Origin: Flagellimonas aequoris
Lineage (GTDB): Bacteria > Bacteroidota > Bacteroidia > Flavobacteriales > Flavobacteriaceae
Direction of reading: 5' to 3'
Length of the DNA stretch: 64,000 nt
Assembly: GCF_003584165.1 (NCBI RefSeq)
Contig: NZ_QXFJ01000030.1
Span: 558,001 to 622,000 of the forward strand
A model generated the notes under the pieces. The model did not search any database. It worked only from the letters and a program-made list of their open reading frames with translations, and was not told the origin of the DNA. Shown one piece after another: positions 49,895 to 58,546 of the stretch. The translations under genes were made by a program, and so were the position numbers. How positions within the stretch are numbered: position 1 is the stretch's first letter; each line of letters opens with the position of its first letter.

Positions 49895-50266
49895 TTATTT
49901 TGTACCCCTTTCCAATCTGGATTGGGTTATTTCCCCCATATTTTTATTGGCCCATTGCACTAGGTTGAGAAGTAAGGGCAATAGACTTTTTCCACGCTCA
50001 GTCAAACTATATTCAACACGTGGGGGAATTTCGGGGAACATGGTCCTATTTATGAGATTATCCGCTTCCAGTTTCTTTAAAGTTACCGCTAGCATTTTCT
50101 GCGAAATGGAATCAATGTATTTATGGAGTTCGTTAAATCGAAGAACCTCCATATCACCTAAAAGCATGATGACCAACATGGACCATTTATCGCCAAATCT
50201 GTCCAGAACATTCCTCACAGGACAATTTTCTTCATCTGCATAGTTTTTAACAACAATTTTCTCCAT
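49895..50266 (-). CDS. HxlR-family transcriptional regulator
   Basis: A 123-aa winged HTH regulator with the conserved start ENCPVRNVLDRFGDKWSMLVI, then RFNELHKYIDSISQKMLAVTLKKLEADNLI and PRVEYSLTERGKSLLPLL. The N-terminal Cys (NCPV) is the redox- or electrophile-sensing Cys of the HypR/YodB group. It is divergent from the NmrA-like reductase gene with 132 bp between; HxlR-family members frequently repress such neighbouring reductases. Confidence 0.93.
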   Translation of the reverse strand: MEKIVVKNYADEENCPVRNVLDRFGDKWSMLVIMLLGDMEVLRFNELHKYIDSISQKMLAVTLKKLEADNLINRTMFPEIPPRVEYSLTERGKSLLPLLLNLVQWANKNMGEITQSRLERGTK

Positions 50267-50398
50267 AATAAATTGATTTTCAGTTAAGGTTACCCTTAGG
50301 TAAGTGGGTTACTGAAATGTACGCTCTAGTTTGTGCTGCACTTACTCTTTATCTTTGACTTACCAAAAGTAAGTAAATAACTATTATAAATTAATAAG

Positions 50399-51286
50399 AT
50401 GAAAAAAATATTGATTACTGGGGCCACAGGCGGCTTGGGAGGCACCACAGCTTCTTTTTTAAAAGGTAAGGTACCTGCCGGTGATATTGCGGTATTGGTC
50501 AGGAACGTAGAAAGTGATAAGGCCAAAGAATTAGAAACACAAGGTTTTGAGCTCCGATCGGGAGATTATGACAATTACGAAAGCCTTGAAAAAGCCTTCA
50601 AGGGCATTGATGTCCTATATTTTGTATCTGCAAGTGATATAAACAAGCGAGTACCCCAACATAAAAATGTTGTGGATGCTGCCCAGAAAGCTGGAGTAAA
50701 ACATATCCTCTATACCAGCACGGTTCGCAAAGATGTGTCCAAAGATGCACCTTTACACGTAGTGGTGGACGCACATGTGAAAACAGAGAATTGGATATTG
50801 GAATCCGGGTTGAAATACACGATCCTGAGACACAATCTATATGGGGAAGTAATCCCGATGTTCTTGGGAGAACGGTCACAATTATTGCAATCCAAGACCA
50901 TCTATCTGCCGACTTCCAACGGGAAGACCAATTTTGTTCCAAGAGCGGATTTTGCCGAAGCCGAAGCCAATATTTTGGCAAATGCCGCTGAATACGAAAA
51001 TAGAATCCTCGAGTTTAACGGTAGTGAGGAGACAAGTTTTGAAGATGTTTCCAAAATTTTGTCTGAAATAGTTAAGGAGCCCATTGCCTATGTTTCCCCG
51101 GAAATTAACGAGTTCAAACAAACCATGGCTTCTTATCAACTGCCAACGGAAATCATTGAATTGCTTTCTATGTTCAGTCTGGGAATTGCCAATGGAGAGT
51201 TTGCACAGCAAACCCAAGACCTAGAAATAGTGTTGGGTCGGCCAACAAAGTCCATAAAGGCATTTTTAGAGGAAGTGTATGGATGA
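50399..51286 (+). CDS. NmrA-like SDR oxidoreductase
   Basis: A 295-aa atypical SDR with an NAD(P)-binding start ILITGATGGLGGTTASFL and no complete YxxxK active site, similar to QorB/azoreductase and NmrA proteins. LYGEVIPMFL and PRADFAEAEANIL fit the group. It probably senses or reduces quinones and is controlled by the divergent HxlR regulator. Confidence 0.9.
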   Translation: MKKILITGATGGLGGTTASFLKGKVPAGDIAVLVRNVESDKAKELETQGFELRSGDYDNYESLEKAFKGIDVLYFVSASDINKRVPQHKNVVDAAQKAGVKHILYTSTVRKDVSKDAPLHVVVDAHVKTENWILESGLKYTILRHNLYGEVIPMFLGERSQLLQSKTIYLPTSNGKTNFVPRADFAEAEANILANAAEYENRILEFNGSEETSFEDVSKILSEIVKEPIAYVSPEINEFKQTMASYQLPTEIIELLSMFSLGIANGEFAQQTQDLEIVLGRPTKSIKAFLEEVYG

Positions 51287-51410
51287 TCATCCTCACTCAT
51301 GAAAAGCTGAGGCGGTCCCAAGGACTGCCTTAATCTTTTTATGATTTATTGACCTAATCGATGTAACATTTTTAGGAGAAGTTCTTCAAACCATAAATAA
51401 ACAGATATAG

Positions 51411-52118
51411 ATGAAAGAAGAAGTTCGTATTGCACGCATTGCAGGTCTTATTTATTTGATTGTAGTGGTAACAGGCATATTCAATTTGGGTATACTGCCT
51501 TCCAATTTTTTAGTAAAACAAGATGCTGTTGCTACCTTTCAGAATATTACGGACAACTTGATGCTCTTCAAGTATTGGATACTCACAGGAATCGTTTGTT
51601 ATATTGCCTTTTTGCTCTTGCTCTAAGTGCTCTATCGATTGCTGAATTCCGTAAATAAAAACTATGCCCTGGCCATGGTTGCCTTGGTGGTGGTAAGCGT
51701 TCCCATTTCCTTGACGAATATTATTGACCAATTTACTATTCTAACGCTCGTTGAAAAAGCTAAAGGACCAAATGGAATGGATTTGGCTCAAGTGCAGGAG
51801 CAAGTCATGTATCTCTTTTATTCGTACAATAGTGGCCTAAGGGTAGTATCCATATTCTGGGGATTGTGGTTGTTCCCATTCGGATATTTGGTATATAGAT
51901 CAGGTTTCCTTCCTAAAATATTGGGAGGTCTGCTCATGTTCGGTTGCTTTGGCTATCTCGTGAATTTTTTGGGAAATTTTCTTTTCGAGGGATACAGAGG
52001 GAGCCTTCTATCCAAATTTATTACAAGACCCGGTAGTATTGGGGAAATAGGAATTTGCTTGTGGTTGTTGGTTGTGGGTGTTCGTCCAGGACAAGAAAGG
52101 CAAAAGACCTCTGATTAA
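51411..52118 (+). pseudogene. DUF4386 membrane protein gene split by an in-frame stop
   Basis: Two consecutive ORFs (51411-51626 and 51627-52118) lie in the same frame, separated only by TAA at 51624-51626. Joined they form a DUF4386 protein of about 235 aa with six membrane helices: EVRIARIAGLIYLIVVVTGIF, then WILTGIVCYIAFLLLL before the stop, VLYRLLNSVNKNYALAMVALV directly after it. The stop lies between helices two and three, so this is a nonsense mutation (or a sequencing error); restart at GTG 51627 would lack two helices. Confidence 0.85.
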
Positions 52119-52236
52119 CATGGGTTTCCCGAATCAGGGATTTACTTTTTGCGTCAACATTTTTAGGATTTGAATCAAGCTGCCCCGTTCTCCTCTTCTA
52201 ATTTCGTCACAGATTTAAACCCTAAATTTTAACGTG

Positions 52237-52803
52237 ATGAAAAAAAGTATTTTAATTATAGCAATTCTATTTATCGGGGCGACCAGTTTTGCCCAGAATT
52301 CCAACAATGTACAATTGGGTGTTAGAGGAGGTGCCAACTTTGCCACAGTGGCCGGCGATGACTACGACAGCCCTGACTCCAGGACTTCCTTTTATTTAGG
52401 TTTGTTGGCGGAAGCACCCTTGTCCGATCATGTATCGTTGCAACCAGAGGTATATTATTCCGGTCAGGGATTTGATGTTGATAATGCACAATTCAAGGTG
52501 GATTACATTCAAGTTCCACTGTTGCTGAAATTTTACATTGCCGATGGTTTGAACATTCATGCCGGACCACAGTTTGGTTTTAAGGTAAATGAAGAATTTG
52601 ATTTTGATCCCAATGAGGATTCGGGGAGTTTCGATACCGATTCCGTGAACGACTTTGATTTTCAAGGAGCGGCAGGCGTTGAGTACAAATTTCCATCTGG
52701 ATTCTTCATTCAGGGTAGATATTCCTACGGATTCTCGGAAATGGTCGAGGATGTGGACGTCCATAATTCCGTGTTTTCTGCGGGACTTGGATTTATGTTC
52801 TAA
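52237..52803 (+). CDS. Outer-membrane beta-barrel (porin family) protein
   Basis: A 188-aa protein with a signal peptide (ending SFAQ) and eight amphipathic strands, typical of small PorT/OmpX-like outer membrane proteins: NVQLGVRGGANFAT, SFYLGLLAEAPLSDHVSLQPEVYYSG, YIQVPLLLKFYI, LNIHAGPQFGF and the C-terminal FSAGLGFMF with terminal Phe. A highly acidic loop (DFDPNEDSGSFDTDS) is exposed. Alternative GTG start at 52234. Confidence 0.9.
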   Translation: MKKSILIIAILFIGATSFAQNSNNVQLGVRGGANFATVAGDDYDSPDSRTSFYLGLLAEAPLSDHVSLQPEVYYSGQGFDVDNAQFKVDYIQVPLLLKFYIADGLNIHAGPQFGFKVNEEFDFDPNEDSGSFDTDSVNDFDFQGAAGVEYKFPSGFFIQGRYSYGFSEMVEDVDVHNSVFSAGLGFMF

Positions 52804-52831
52804 AGAAATCACATAAGCAGAAATATAAGAG

Positions 52832-52863
52832 CTCCATCAACTAAAATTGATGGAGTTTTTTTG
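52832..52863 (+). terminator. Intrinsic terminator after the porin gene
   Basis: CTCCATCA (52832-52839) and TGATGGAG (52848-52855) form a perfect 8-bp stem followed by a seven-T run. Confidence 0.88.
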
Positions 52864-53070
52864 TTTTTATAAAATTGGGATGAGGTTTTTCTCTTCAATC
52901 TAGGTATTGTGACAATATAATCCTAAGTTCATGGTCACATTCGTGTTTTGAATTGAAATATGCTTCAAACTATTGATTTTACTGGTATTGACATAAAGGT
53001 GACATCCAAATGTCGTGTTCTTGACAAGGTTCCCGAGATACATTTGTCCTAGAATCAAAACAAAAAAATC

Positions 53071-54828
53071 ATGAACAACACATCAATTGGAGAGCGTCTT
53101 AGGTATCAGAGGAAAATCAAAGGATATTCCCAAGAAGAGCTTTCCGGACGGACCAATGTAACCGTACGCACCATTCAACGCATCGAGAATGAAGAAGTTT
53201 CCCCCCATCTGAACACGGTTAAACTTTTGGCGGCCGCTTTGGAAGTCGAGGTTAGCGATTTACTGCCTTTGGATGACCCAAGGGAAGAGACCCTGAAGAA
53301 AAAATGGTTACTGCTTATTCATGCTACTCCCCTTTTGGGCATTTTTATTCCATTACTCAATGTGCTTGCACCCCTTTTTCTCTGGATCCACAAAAAGGAC
53401 GACAACCCTATCTATAATGAGCACGGCATTAAGGTGATCAACTTTCAGATCACGGCATTGCTGTTAGCGGTCCTGTCCTTCATAAGCTTAATGACCGTGG
53501 ACCTTTTTGGGTTCATCCTCTTTATTTCCATTGTACCCATTTGTGTGGGCATTGTCATTTTCAACATCATTTATGTACTGCAAAAGGACAAGTGCTATTA
53601 TCCTTTGTCCATTCCCTTTTTAAAATTGAAGAAGAAAAATGTGCCCAAGGCATTGTGCTTTCTTATCGGAATCTCGCTTTTGGCAAGCTGTACAGGACAA
53701 AAGGTAGAAACTATTGAAAGGTTGGATGGCTCTTTGATTACCAAGGATTCTGTCAGCCATAAAATAGACCAACTGATGGCCGATGCCAAGATTACCGGAA
53801 TGGCCGTTTCTATTTTCAATGATAATGAACCCATTTACCAACATACTTTTGGATATAAGGATTTTCCGAAAAAATACCCGTTGACAGATTCCACCAATAT
53901 TTATGGAGCCTCGTTCAGTAAAGCAGTTTTTGGGGTCTTGGTGATGAAATTGGTAGAAGATGGAATTATTGACTTAGATACACCTCTGGAATCCTATCTG
54001 CCCAAAAAAATATACGAATATGAGCCTAAGACCCGCTGGCATGATGATTTTTCCAGTTTAAAGGAAGACTCTCTTTACCATAAGATTACGGCTCGTATGT
54101 GCTTGGATCATACCACTGGTTTCAAAAATTACAGATGGTTCGAACCCGATTACAAACTGAGGGTCCATGGTACCCCGGGTGCTCAATTTGGCTATAGTGG
54201 TGAAGGGTTTATTTACCTGCAGGTAGTTTTGGAAAAGTTGACAGGTAAAGGATTGGATCAATTGGCAAAGGAAATTGTTTTTGACCCACTCGGCATGAAA
54301 AATTCTGCTTACGAATGGAAACCCAGATTTGATAAGGATTATGCAGTGGGCCATAATGAAAAGGGCGAAGCGTTGAAAAAGGACAAGGATAATGAACCGC
54401 GCGCTGGTGGTACTTTGGAAACCACTGCCGAGGATTACACCAAATTTTTGACCGCAGTGCTCCATGAAAAAATCATCAGCGAGGCATCTTATAACGAGAT
54501 TTTCACCCCCCATATCAGTATTCGTACCGAAAAACAATTCAGTGAAGGGGCCATAATTGTTACCGAAAAATACGATTCCATCCATCTAGGATATGGTTTG
54601 GGCTGGGGTTATTTTGAAACACCATACGGAAAGGCAGTATTCAAGGAAGGGCACGGCAGTGGTTTTGTACATCACTCCGTATTGTTTCCAGAAGCGGGGA
54701 AAGGCATCATGATCATGACCAACTCTGAAAATGGCAACAGCATTTTCAAGGAACTCCTAGAAGTGGCCATGGCCGACATTTATACCCCTTGGGAATGGGA
54801 GAATTATATCCCATATGACAAAAAATGA
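53071..54828 (+). CDS. Fusion protein: XRE HTH, DUF4870 membrane part and periplasmic serine hydrolase
   Basis: A 585-aa protein with three blocks. Residues about 7-67 are an XRE helix-turn-helix (RLRYQRKIKGYSQEELSGRTNVTVRTIQRIENEEV); about 85-175 is a DUF4870 region with three membrane helices; about 192-210 is a hydrophobic stretch ending in LLASC, just like a lipoprotein signal. Residues about 225-575 are a class C beta-lactamase-like domain with SFSK (nucleophile Ser near 278), YSGEG (about 370) and HGSGF near the end. The enzyme part would face the periplasm and the HTH the cytoplasm, a possible cell-wall sensor. The frame is open throughout. Confidence 0.85.
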   Translation: MNNTSIGERLRYQRKIKGYSQEELSGRTNVTVRTIQRIENEEVSPHLNTVKLLAAALEVEVSDLLPLDDPREETLKKKWLLLIHATPLLGIFIPLLNVLAPLFLWIHKKDDNPIYNEHGIKVINFQITALLLAVLSFISLMTVDLFGFILFISIVPICVGIVIFNIIYVLQKDKCYYPLSIPFLKLKKKNVPKALCFLIGISLLASCTGQKVETIERLDGSLITKDSVSHKIDQLMADAKITGMAVSIFNDNEPIYQHTFGYKDFPKKYPLTDSTNIYGASFSKAVFGVLVMKLVEDGIIDLDTPLESYLPKKIYEYEPKTRWHDDFSSLKEDSLYHKITARMCLDHTTGFKNYRWFEPDYKLRVHGTPGAQFGYSGEGFIYLQVVLEKLTGKGLDQLAKEIVFDPLGMKNSAYEWKPRFDKDYAVGHNEKGEALKKDKDNEPRAGGTLETTAEDYTKFLTAVLHEKIISEASYNEIFTPHISIRTEKQFSEGAIIVTEKYDSIHLGYGLGWGYFETPYGKAVFKEGHGSGFVHHSVLFPEAGKGIMIMTNSENGNSIFKELLEVAMADIYTPWEWENYIPYDKK

Positions 54829-54890
54829 CCCTTTTTGAAAACAATACAATTATCTTTACCTTGATTTTTGAGAACAGTTGATCATTACAC

Positions 54891-55778
54891 ATGGGAAAAA
54901 ATAAATATACCGTTTCGGTAATCCAATTAAACCTGAACAATACCCCTGAAAACAATTTAAAAAAATGTGTGGAGTGGGTTAAAAAGGCAGCAGCCAAAGG
55001 CGCGGAGATCATTTCGTTGCCAGAGTTGTACAGTAGCCACTATTTCTGTCAAAGTGAGGATACGGAGAATTTCGCTTTTGCGGAACCGCTGTACAGCACC
55101 TCTTTTGAAGCGTTCAGTGCTTTGGCCAAGGAACTCGGTGTGGTGATCATTGTTCCCTTTTTTGAAAAACGCATGGCGGGTGTGTATCACAACAGCGCCT
55201 ACATTATAGATTCTGATGGTTCCGAAGCGGGATTGTACCGTAAGATGCACATTCCGGACGACCCCCACTTCTATGAAAAATTTTATTTCACCCCTGGGGA
55301 TCTTGGCTTCAAGACTATCCCAACCAAAAAGGGAAAGGTGGGTACCTTGATCTGTTGGGACCAATGGTATCCTGAAGCAGCCCGATTGACTGCCCTGCAA
55401 GGTGCCGAGGTACTCTTCTACCCTACTGCCATTGGATGGCATCCACAGGAGAAAGAAGAATACGGTGAAAAGCAACACGGTGCTTGGATGAATGTCATGA
55501 AAGGTCATGCCGTGGCCAATGGAGTTTATGTGGCCGCTGCCAACCGTATCGGATTGGAAAAGTACCTGCCAGATACCGCTGGAATCGAATTTTGGGGCTC
55601 CTCCTTTATTTGTGGGCCGCAAGGGGAAATTCTGGCACAAGCTTCCCATGACCAAGAAGAAATATTGATGGCCGAAGTGGATCTGGACCTTCAGGAAAAT
55701 GTGCGCCAAAACTGGCCTTTCCTTCGTGATAGAAGGATTGATATGTACGGAGAAATAACCAAAAGGGCAATCGACTGA
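54891..55778 (+). CDS. aguB: N-carbamoylputrescine amidase
   Basis: A 295-aa nitrilase-superfamily enzyme. The catalytic triad is visible: Glu in SLPELYSSHY (about residue 42), Lys in YRKMHIPDDPHFYEKFYFTPGD (about 117) and Cys in LICWDQWYPE (about 154). The sequence HIPDDPxFYEKFYF is specific for N-carbamoylputrescine amidase. It makes putrescine, CO2 and ammonia. Two bp upstream of aguA, so the pair is one operon. Confidence 0.94.
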   Translation: MGKNKYTVSVIQLNLNNTPENNLKKCVEWVKKAAAKGAEIISLPELYSSHYFCQSEDTENFAFAEPLYSTSFEAFSALAKELGVVIIVPFFEKRMAGVYHNSAYIIDSDGSEAGLYRKMHIPDDPHFYEKFYFTPGDLGFKTIPTKKGKVGTLICWDQWYPEAARLTALQGAEVLFYPTAIGWHPQEKEEYGEKQHGAWMNVMKGHAVANGVYVAAANRIGLEKYLPDTAGIEFWGSSFICGPQGEILAQASHDQEEILMAEVDLDLQENVRQNWPFLRDRRIDMYGEITKRAID

Positions 55779-55779
55779 T

Positions 55780-56820
55780 ATGGCTAAAACTGCGTGGCGA
55801 TTTCCCGCGGAATGGGAAAAACAACAGGGCATTTTACTGTGTTTCCCCCACAATGGAAACGACTGGCCCGGTAAATACGGTGCCATTCAATGGGCTTTTG
55901 TAGAGTTCATTAAAAAGGTAGCCACTTTTGAAGAGGTGTTTTTGGTAGTGGCTTCCGAGGAACTCAAAAACAAAGTGCTCGATCTCCTTCAAACCGCCCA
56001 TGTAAATGTAGATAAGGTTTCCTTCATCATTCACAAGACCAACCGAAGCTGGATGCGCGACTCTGGCCCTATCATTGTGAAAAATGGTAAGGAAAGAAAG
56101 GCCCTCAACTTCAATTTTAATGGATGGGCCAAATATTCCAATTATAAATTGGATCGGCACGTTCCCGAAAAAGTGTCACAATCGCTAAAAATTCCTTTGG
56201 AACAAGTCAAATACAAGGGCAAACCCGTGGTATTGGAAGGAGGAGCCATTGACGTGAACGGTAAGGGCACCTTGATTACTTCGGAAGAATGCCTGTTGGA
56301 CCCAAAGATACAAGTGCGCAATCCTGGTTTTAGTAAGGCCGATTATGAAGCCATTTTTAAAGAATACCTTGGGGTTACCCATACCATCTGGTTGGGAGAT
56401 GGCATCAAAGGCGACGATACGCATGGACATATTGATGATTTGGCACGATTTGTCAATGAAAACACCATTGTTACGGTTGTGGAATCCGATAAGAAGGATG
56501 CCAATTATGCGGTCCTACAAGAGAATTTGAAACGTTTGGAAAGTGCGGTTTTAGAAGATGGTGCCAAGCCAAAAATTGTTACCCTTCCCATGCCCAAGCG
56601 AATCGATTTTGATGGAGTGGTACTCCCTGCCAGTTACGCCAATTTCCTCATTTTGAACAAAGCTGTTCTGGTTCCTACTTTTAACGACTCAAGGGATCGG
56701 GAGGCCTTGAACATGCTAGTGGATGTGTTCCCTGATAGGGAAGTGATCGGGATCAGTGCCATCGACCTCATTTGGGGATTTGGCACCTTGCACTGCTTGA
56801 GTCAGCAGATACCATTGTAG
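55780..56820 (+). CDS. aguA: Agmatine deiminase
   Basis: A 346-aa agmatine deiminase of the peptidylarginine deiminase fold: NRSWMRDSGPI (about 86-96), GGAIDVNGKGTL, GDDTHGHIDDLARF (about 208-221, catalytic His/Asp) and the C-terminal nucleophile Cys in GTLHCLSQQ (about 340). It turns agmatine to N-carbamoylputrescine, which the upstream aguB product uses. The order aguB-aguA is typical for Bacteroidota. Confidence 0.95.
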   Translation: MAKTAWRFPAEWEKQQGILLCFPHNGNDWPGKYGAIQWAFVEFIKKVATFEEVFLVVASEELKNKVLDLLQTAHVNVDKVSFIIHKTNRSWMRDSGPIIVKNGKERKALNFNFNGWAKYSNYKLDRHVPEKVSQSLKIPLEQVKYKGKPVVLEGGAIDVNGKGTLITSEECLLDPKIQVRNPGFSKADYEAIFKEYLGVTHTIWLGDGIKGDDTHGHIDDLARFVNENTIVTVVESDKKDANYAVLQENLKRLESAVLEDGAKPKIVTLPMPKRIDFDGVVLPASYANFLILNKAVLVPTFNDSRDREALNMLVDVFPDREVIGISAIDLIWGFGTLHCLSQQIPL

Positions 56821-56867
56821 CGTTTTCGCCCTAATTGGTTACATTGTACCATTGTAAAAATCCTTAG

Positions 56868-57980
56868 ATGAGAATCTGTATTACCCGTTCCGAAAAGCAT
56901 GCCTACTCCGAAACCTTTATTCGTGACCAAATCGCTGGATTTTCCAAATTGGCAGAGGTGTTCACGGTGTATGGTGGAAGATATCCTGAACGGGAAGAAA
57001 GCGGGAAATTACTGAGTCCTAAACCCTTTTGGGTGGCCCATAAAGCGGTTAAACTTTTGGTTGGTCGAAATAATTTCTTCAGTAATTACGGTATGAAGAA
57101 GTTCCTGAAAAAGAATCAAATTAATGTGGTCTTGGCCAATTATGGTATGTGTGCTGCCCATATGGTTCCTGTTTGCAAGGCTTTGGACATTCCGCTGCTG
57201 GTCATTTTTCATGGTCATGACGCCACGGACCAAAAACTTCTTGGAAAATATAGAGGGAAGTATCAAAAGCTGTTCGGCTATGCCGCGTCCATTATAGTGG
57301 TGTCAAATGACATGGCGGCCAAATTGACTGAACTTGGTGCCCCTGCCGAAAAAATACAGGTGGTACCTTGTGGAGTGGATACGGATAAATTCAAACCCAC
57401 TGAACAACCGGCACAAGAGCAAAAATTCTTGGCCGTAGGAAGATTTGCAGCTAAAAAGGGGCCATTGTATACCATTGATGCCTTTAGCAAGGTCTACCAG
57501 AAATTCCCAGATGCCACTCTTACCATGGTGGGTAAAAAAACGGGCTTATTTGATGAATGTGAAGCAAAAGTAGCCGAATTAGGTCTTGAAAATGCTGTGA
57601 CTTTCACTGGAATTTTGGACCAATCCCAAATTGCCGAACTCATGGGTGAAGCATTGGCTTTTGTGCAACATTCCATTACCGCCCCAAATGGTGATATGGA
57701 AGGAACTCCGGTCAGTATTATGGAAGCTGGAGCATCGGGATTGCCCATTGTGAGCACGGAACACGGAGGCATTAAAGATGCAGTGGTGCATGGGCGGACA
57801 GGATTTTTAGTGAAGGAAACCGATGCAGATGCCATGGCCAATTTTATGATGCAACTTTGCGAGGATCCCATTCAGGCCAAGGCTATGGGACTTGAAGGAA
57901 GGGAACACATCCAGAAAAACTATCTTCAAAAGGAACAGATCAAAAAACTGTACGACCTGAGTGTAGCAGCATGTAAATAA
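56868..57980 (+). CDS. Family 4 glycosyltransferase
   Basis: A 370-aa GT-B enzyme. The C-terminal half holds the GT4 signatures FLAVGRFAAKKGPLYTIDAF (about 183-202), GEALAFVQHSITAPNGDMEGTPVSIMEAGASGLPIV (nucleotide-sugar Glu residues, about 260-296) and HGGIKDAVVHGRTGFLV. It transfers a sugar in surface polysaccharide or glycolipid synthesis; donor and acceptor unknown. It follows aguA by 47 bp. Confidence 0.92.
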   Translation: MRICITRSEKHAYSETFIRDQIAGFSKLAEVFTVYGGRYPEREESGKLLSPKPFWVAHKAVKLLVGRNNFFSNYGMKKFLKKNQINVVLANYGMCAAHMVPVCKALDIPLLVIFHGHDATDQKLLGKYRGKYQKLFGYAASIIVVSNDMAAKLTELGAPAEKIQVVPCGVDTDKFKPTEQPAQEQKFLAVGRFAAKKGPLYTIDAFSKVYQKFPDATLTMVGKKTGLFDECEAKVAELGLENAVTFTGILDQSQIAELMGEALAFVQHSITAPNGDMEGTPVSIMEAGASGLPIVSTEHGGIKDAVVHGRTGFLVKETDADAMANFMMQLCEDPIQAKAMGLEGREHIQKNYLQKEQIKKLYDLSVAACK

Positions 57981-57995
57981 AAATCTTGATTTCCT

Positions 57996-58445
57996 ATGGA
58001 TATAAAGAGGGTTTGTATTGGATTGATTGTCTTGCTGTGGCTTGGTTGCAATACTCCTACTAAAAAATCAAAACTGGAGACTTGGAAACAAGAAATCCGG
58101 GATACGGAAAAAGCTTTTTCCAATATGGCACAAAAAGAAGGTGTTGCAAAAGCTTTTGAAACCTATTGTGCCAATGATGTGGTCATGATGCGCAACAACA
58201 AATTGGTGAAAGGGAAAGATGGTCTGAAGACTTATTTTTCCCATCAAACTTCTTCATCAAACTTTAAGCTTTCATGGGCGCCCGATTTTGTGGATGTTTC
58301 CTCGTCCGGGGATTTGGGTTATACGTATGGAAAATATCAATTGACCTACAAAGATTCCACGGGTGCCGAAATGCAAAACACAGGAGTTTTTCATACCGTT
58401 TGGAAGCGCCAACCAGATCAAACCTGGAAATTTGTTTGGGACTAA
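57996..58445 (+). CDS. NTF2-like (DUF4440) lipoprotein
   Basis: A 149-aa lipoprotein (lipobox WLGC, Cys18). The SnoaL/DUF4440 fold is seen in EIRDTEKAFSNMAQKEGVAKAFETYCANDVVMMRN, FVDVSSSGDLGYTYGKYQLTYKDS and VWKRQPDQTWKFVWD. Such domains bind small ligands or act as weak enzymes. Fifteen bp after the glycosyltransferase gene. Confidence 0.88.
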   Translation: MDIKRVCIGLIVLLWLGCNTPTKKSKLETWKQEIRDTEKAFSNMAQKEGVAKAFETYCANDVVMMRNNKLVKGKDGLKTYFSHQTSSSNFKLSWAPDFVDVSSSGDLGYTYGKYQLTYKDSTGAEMQNTGVFHTVWKRQPDQTWKFVWD

Positions 58446-58546
58446 CTGGACGCATCGTTGCTTGAACGAACAGAAATCTTAATAAAATGGCTTACTACCT
58501 GTAACAAGTCGTGGTTTTTTTTATCTTTTGTGGGTAACACCATAAA

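Noticed and set aside
49947-50243. 98-aa plus-strand ORF opposite the HxlR gene
   Set aside because: It is the antisense shadow of a well supported regulator gene.
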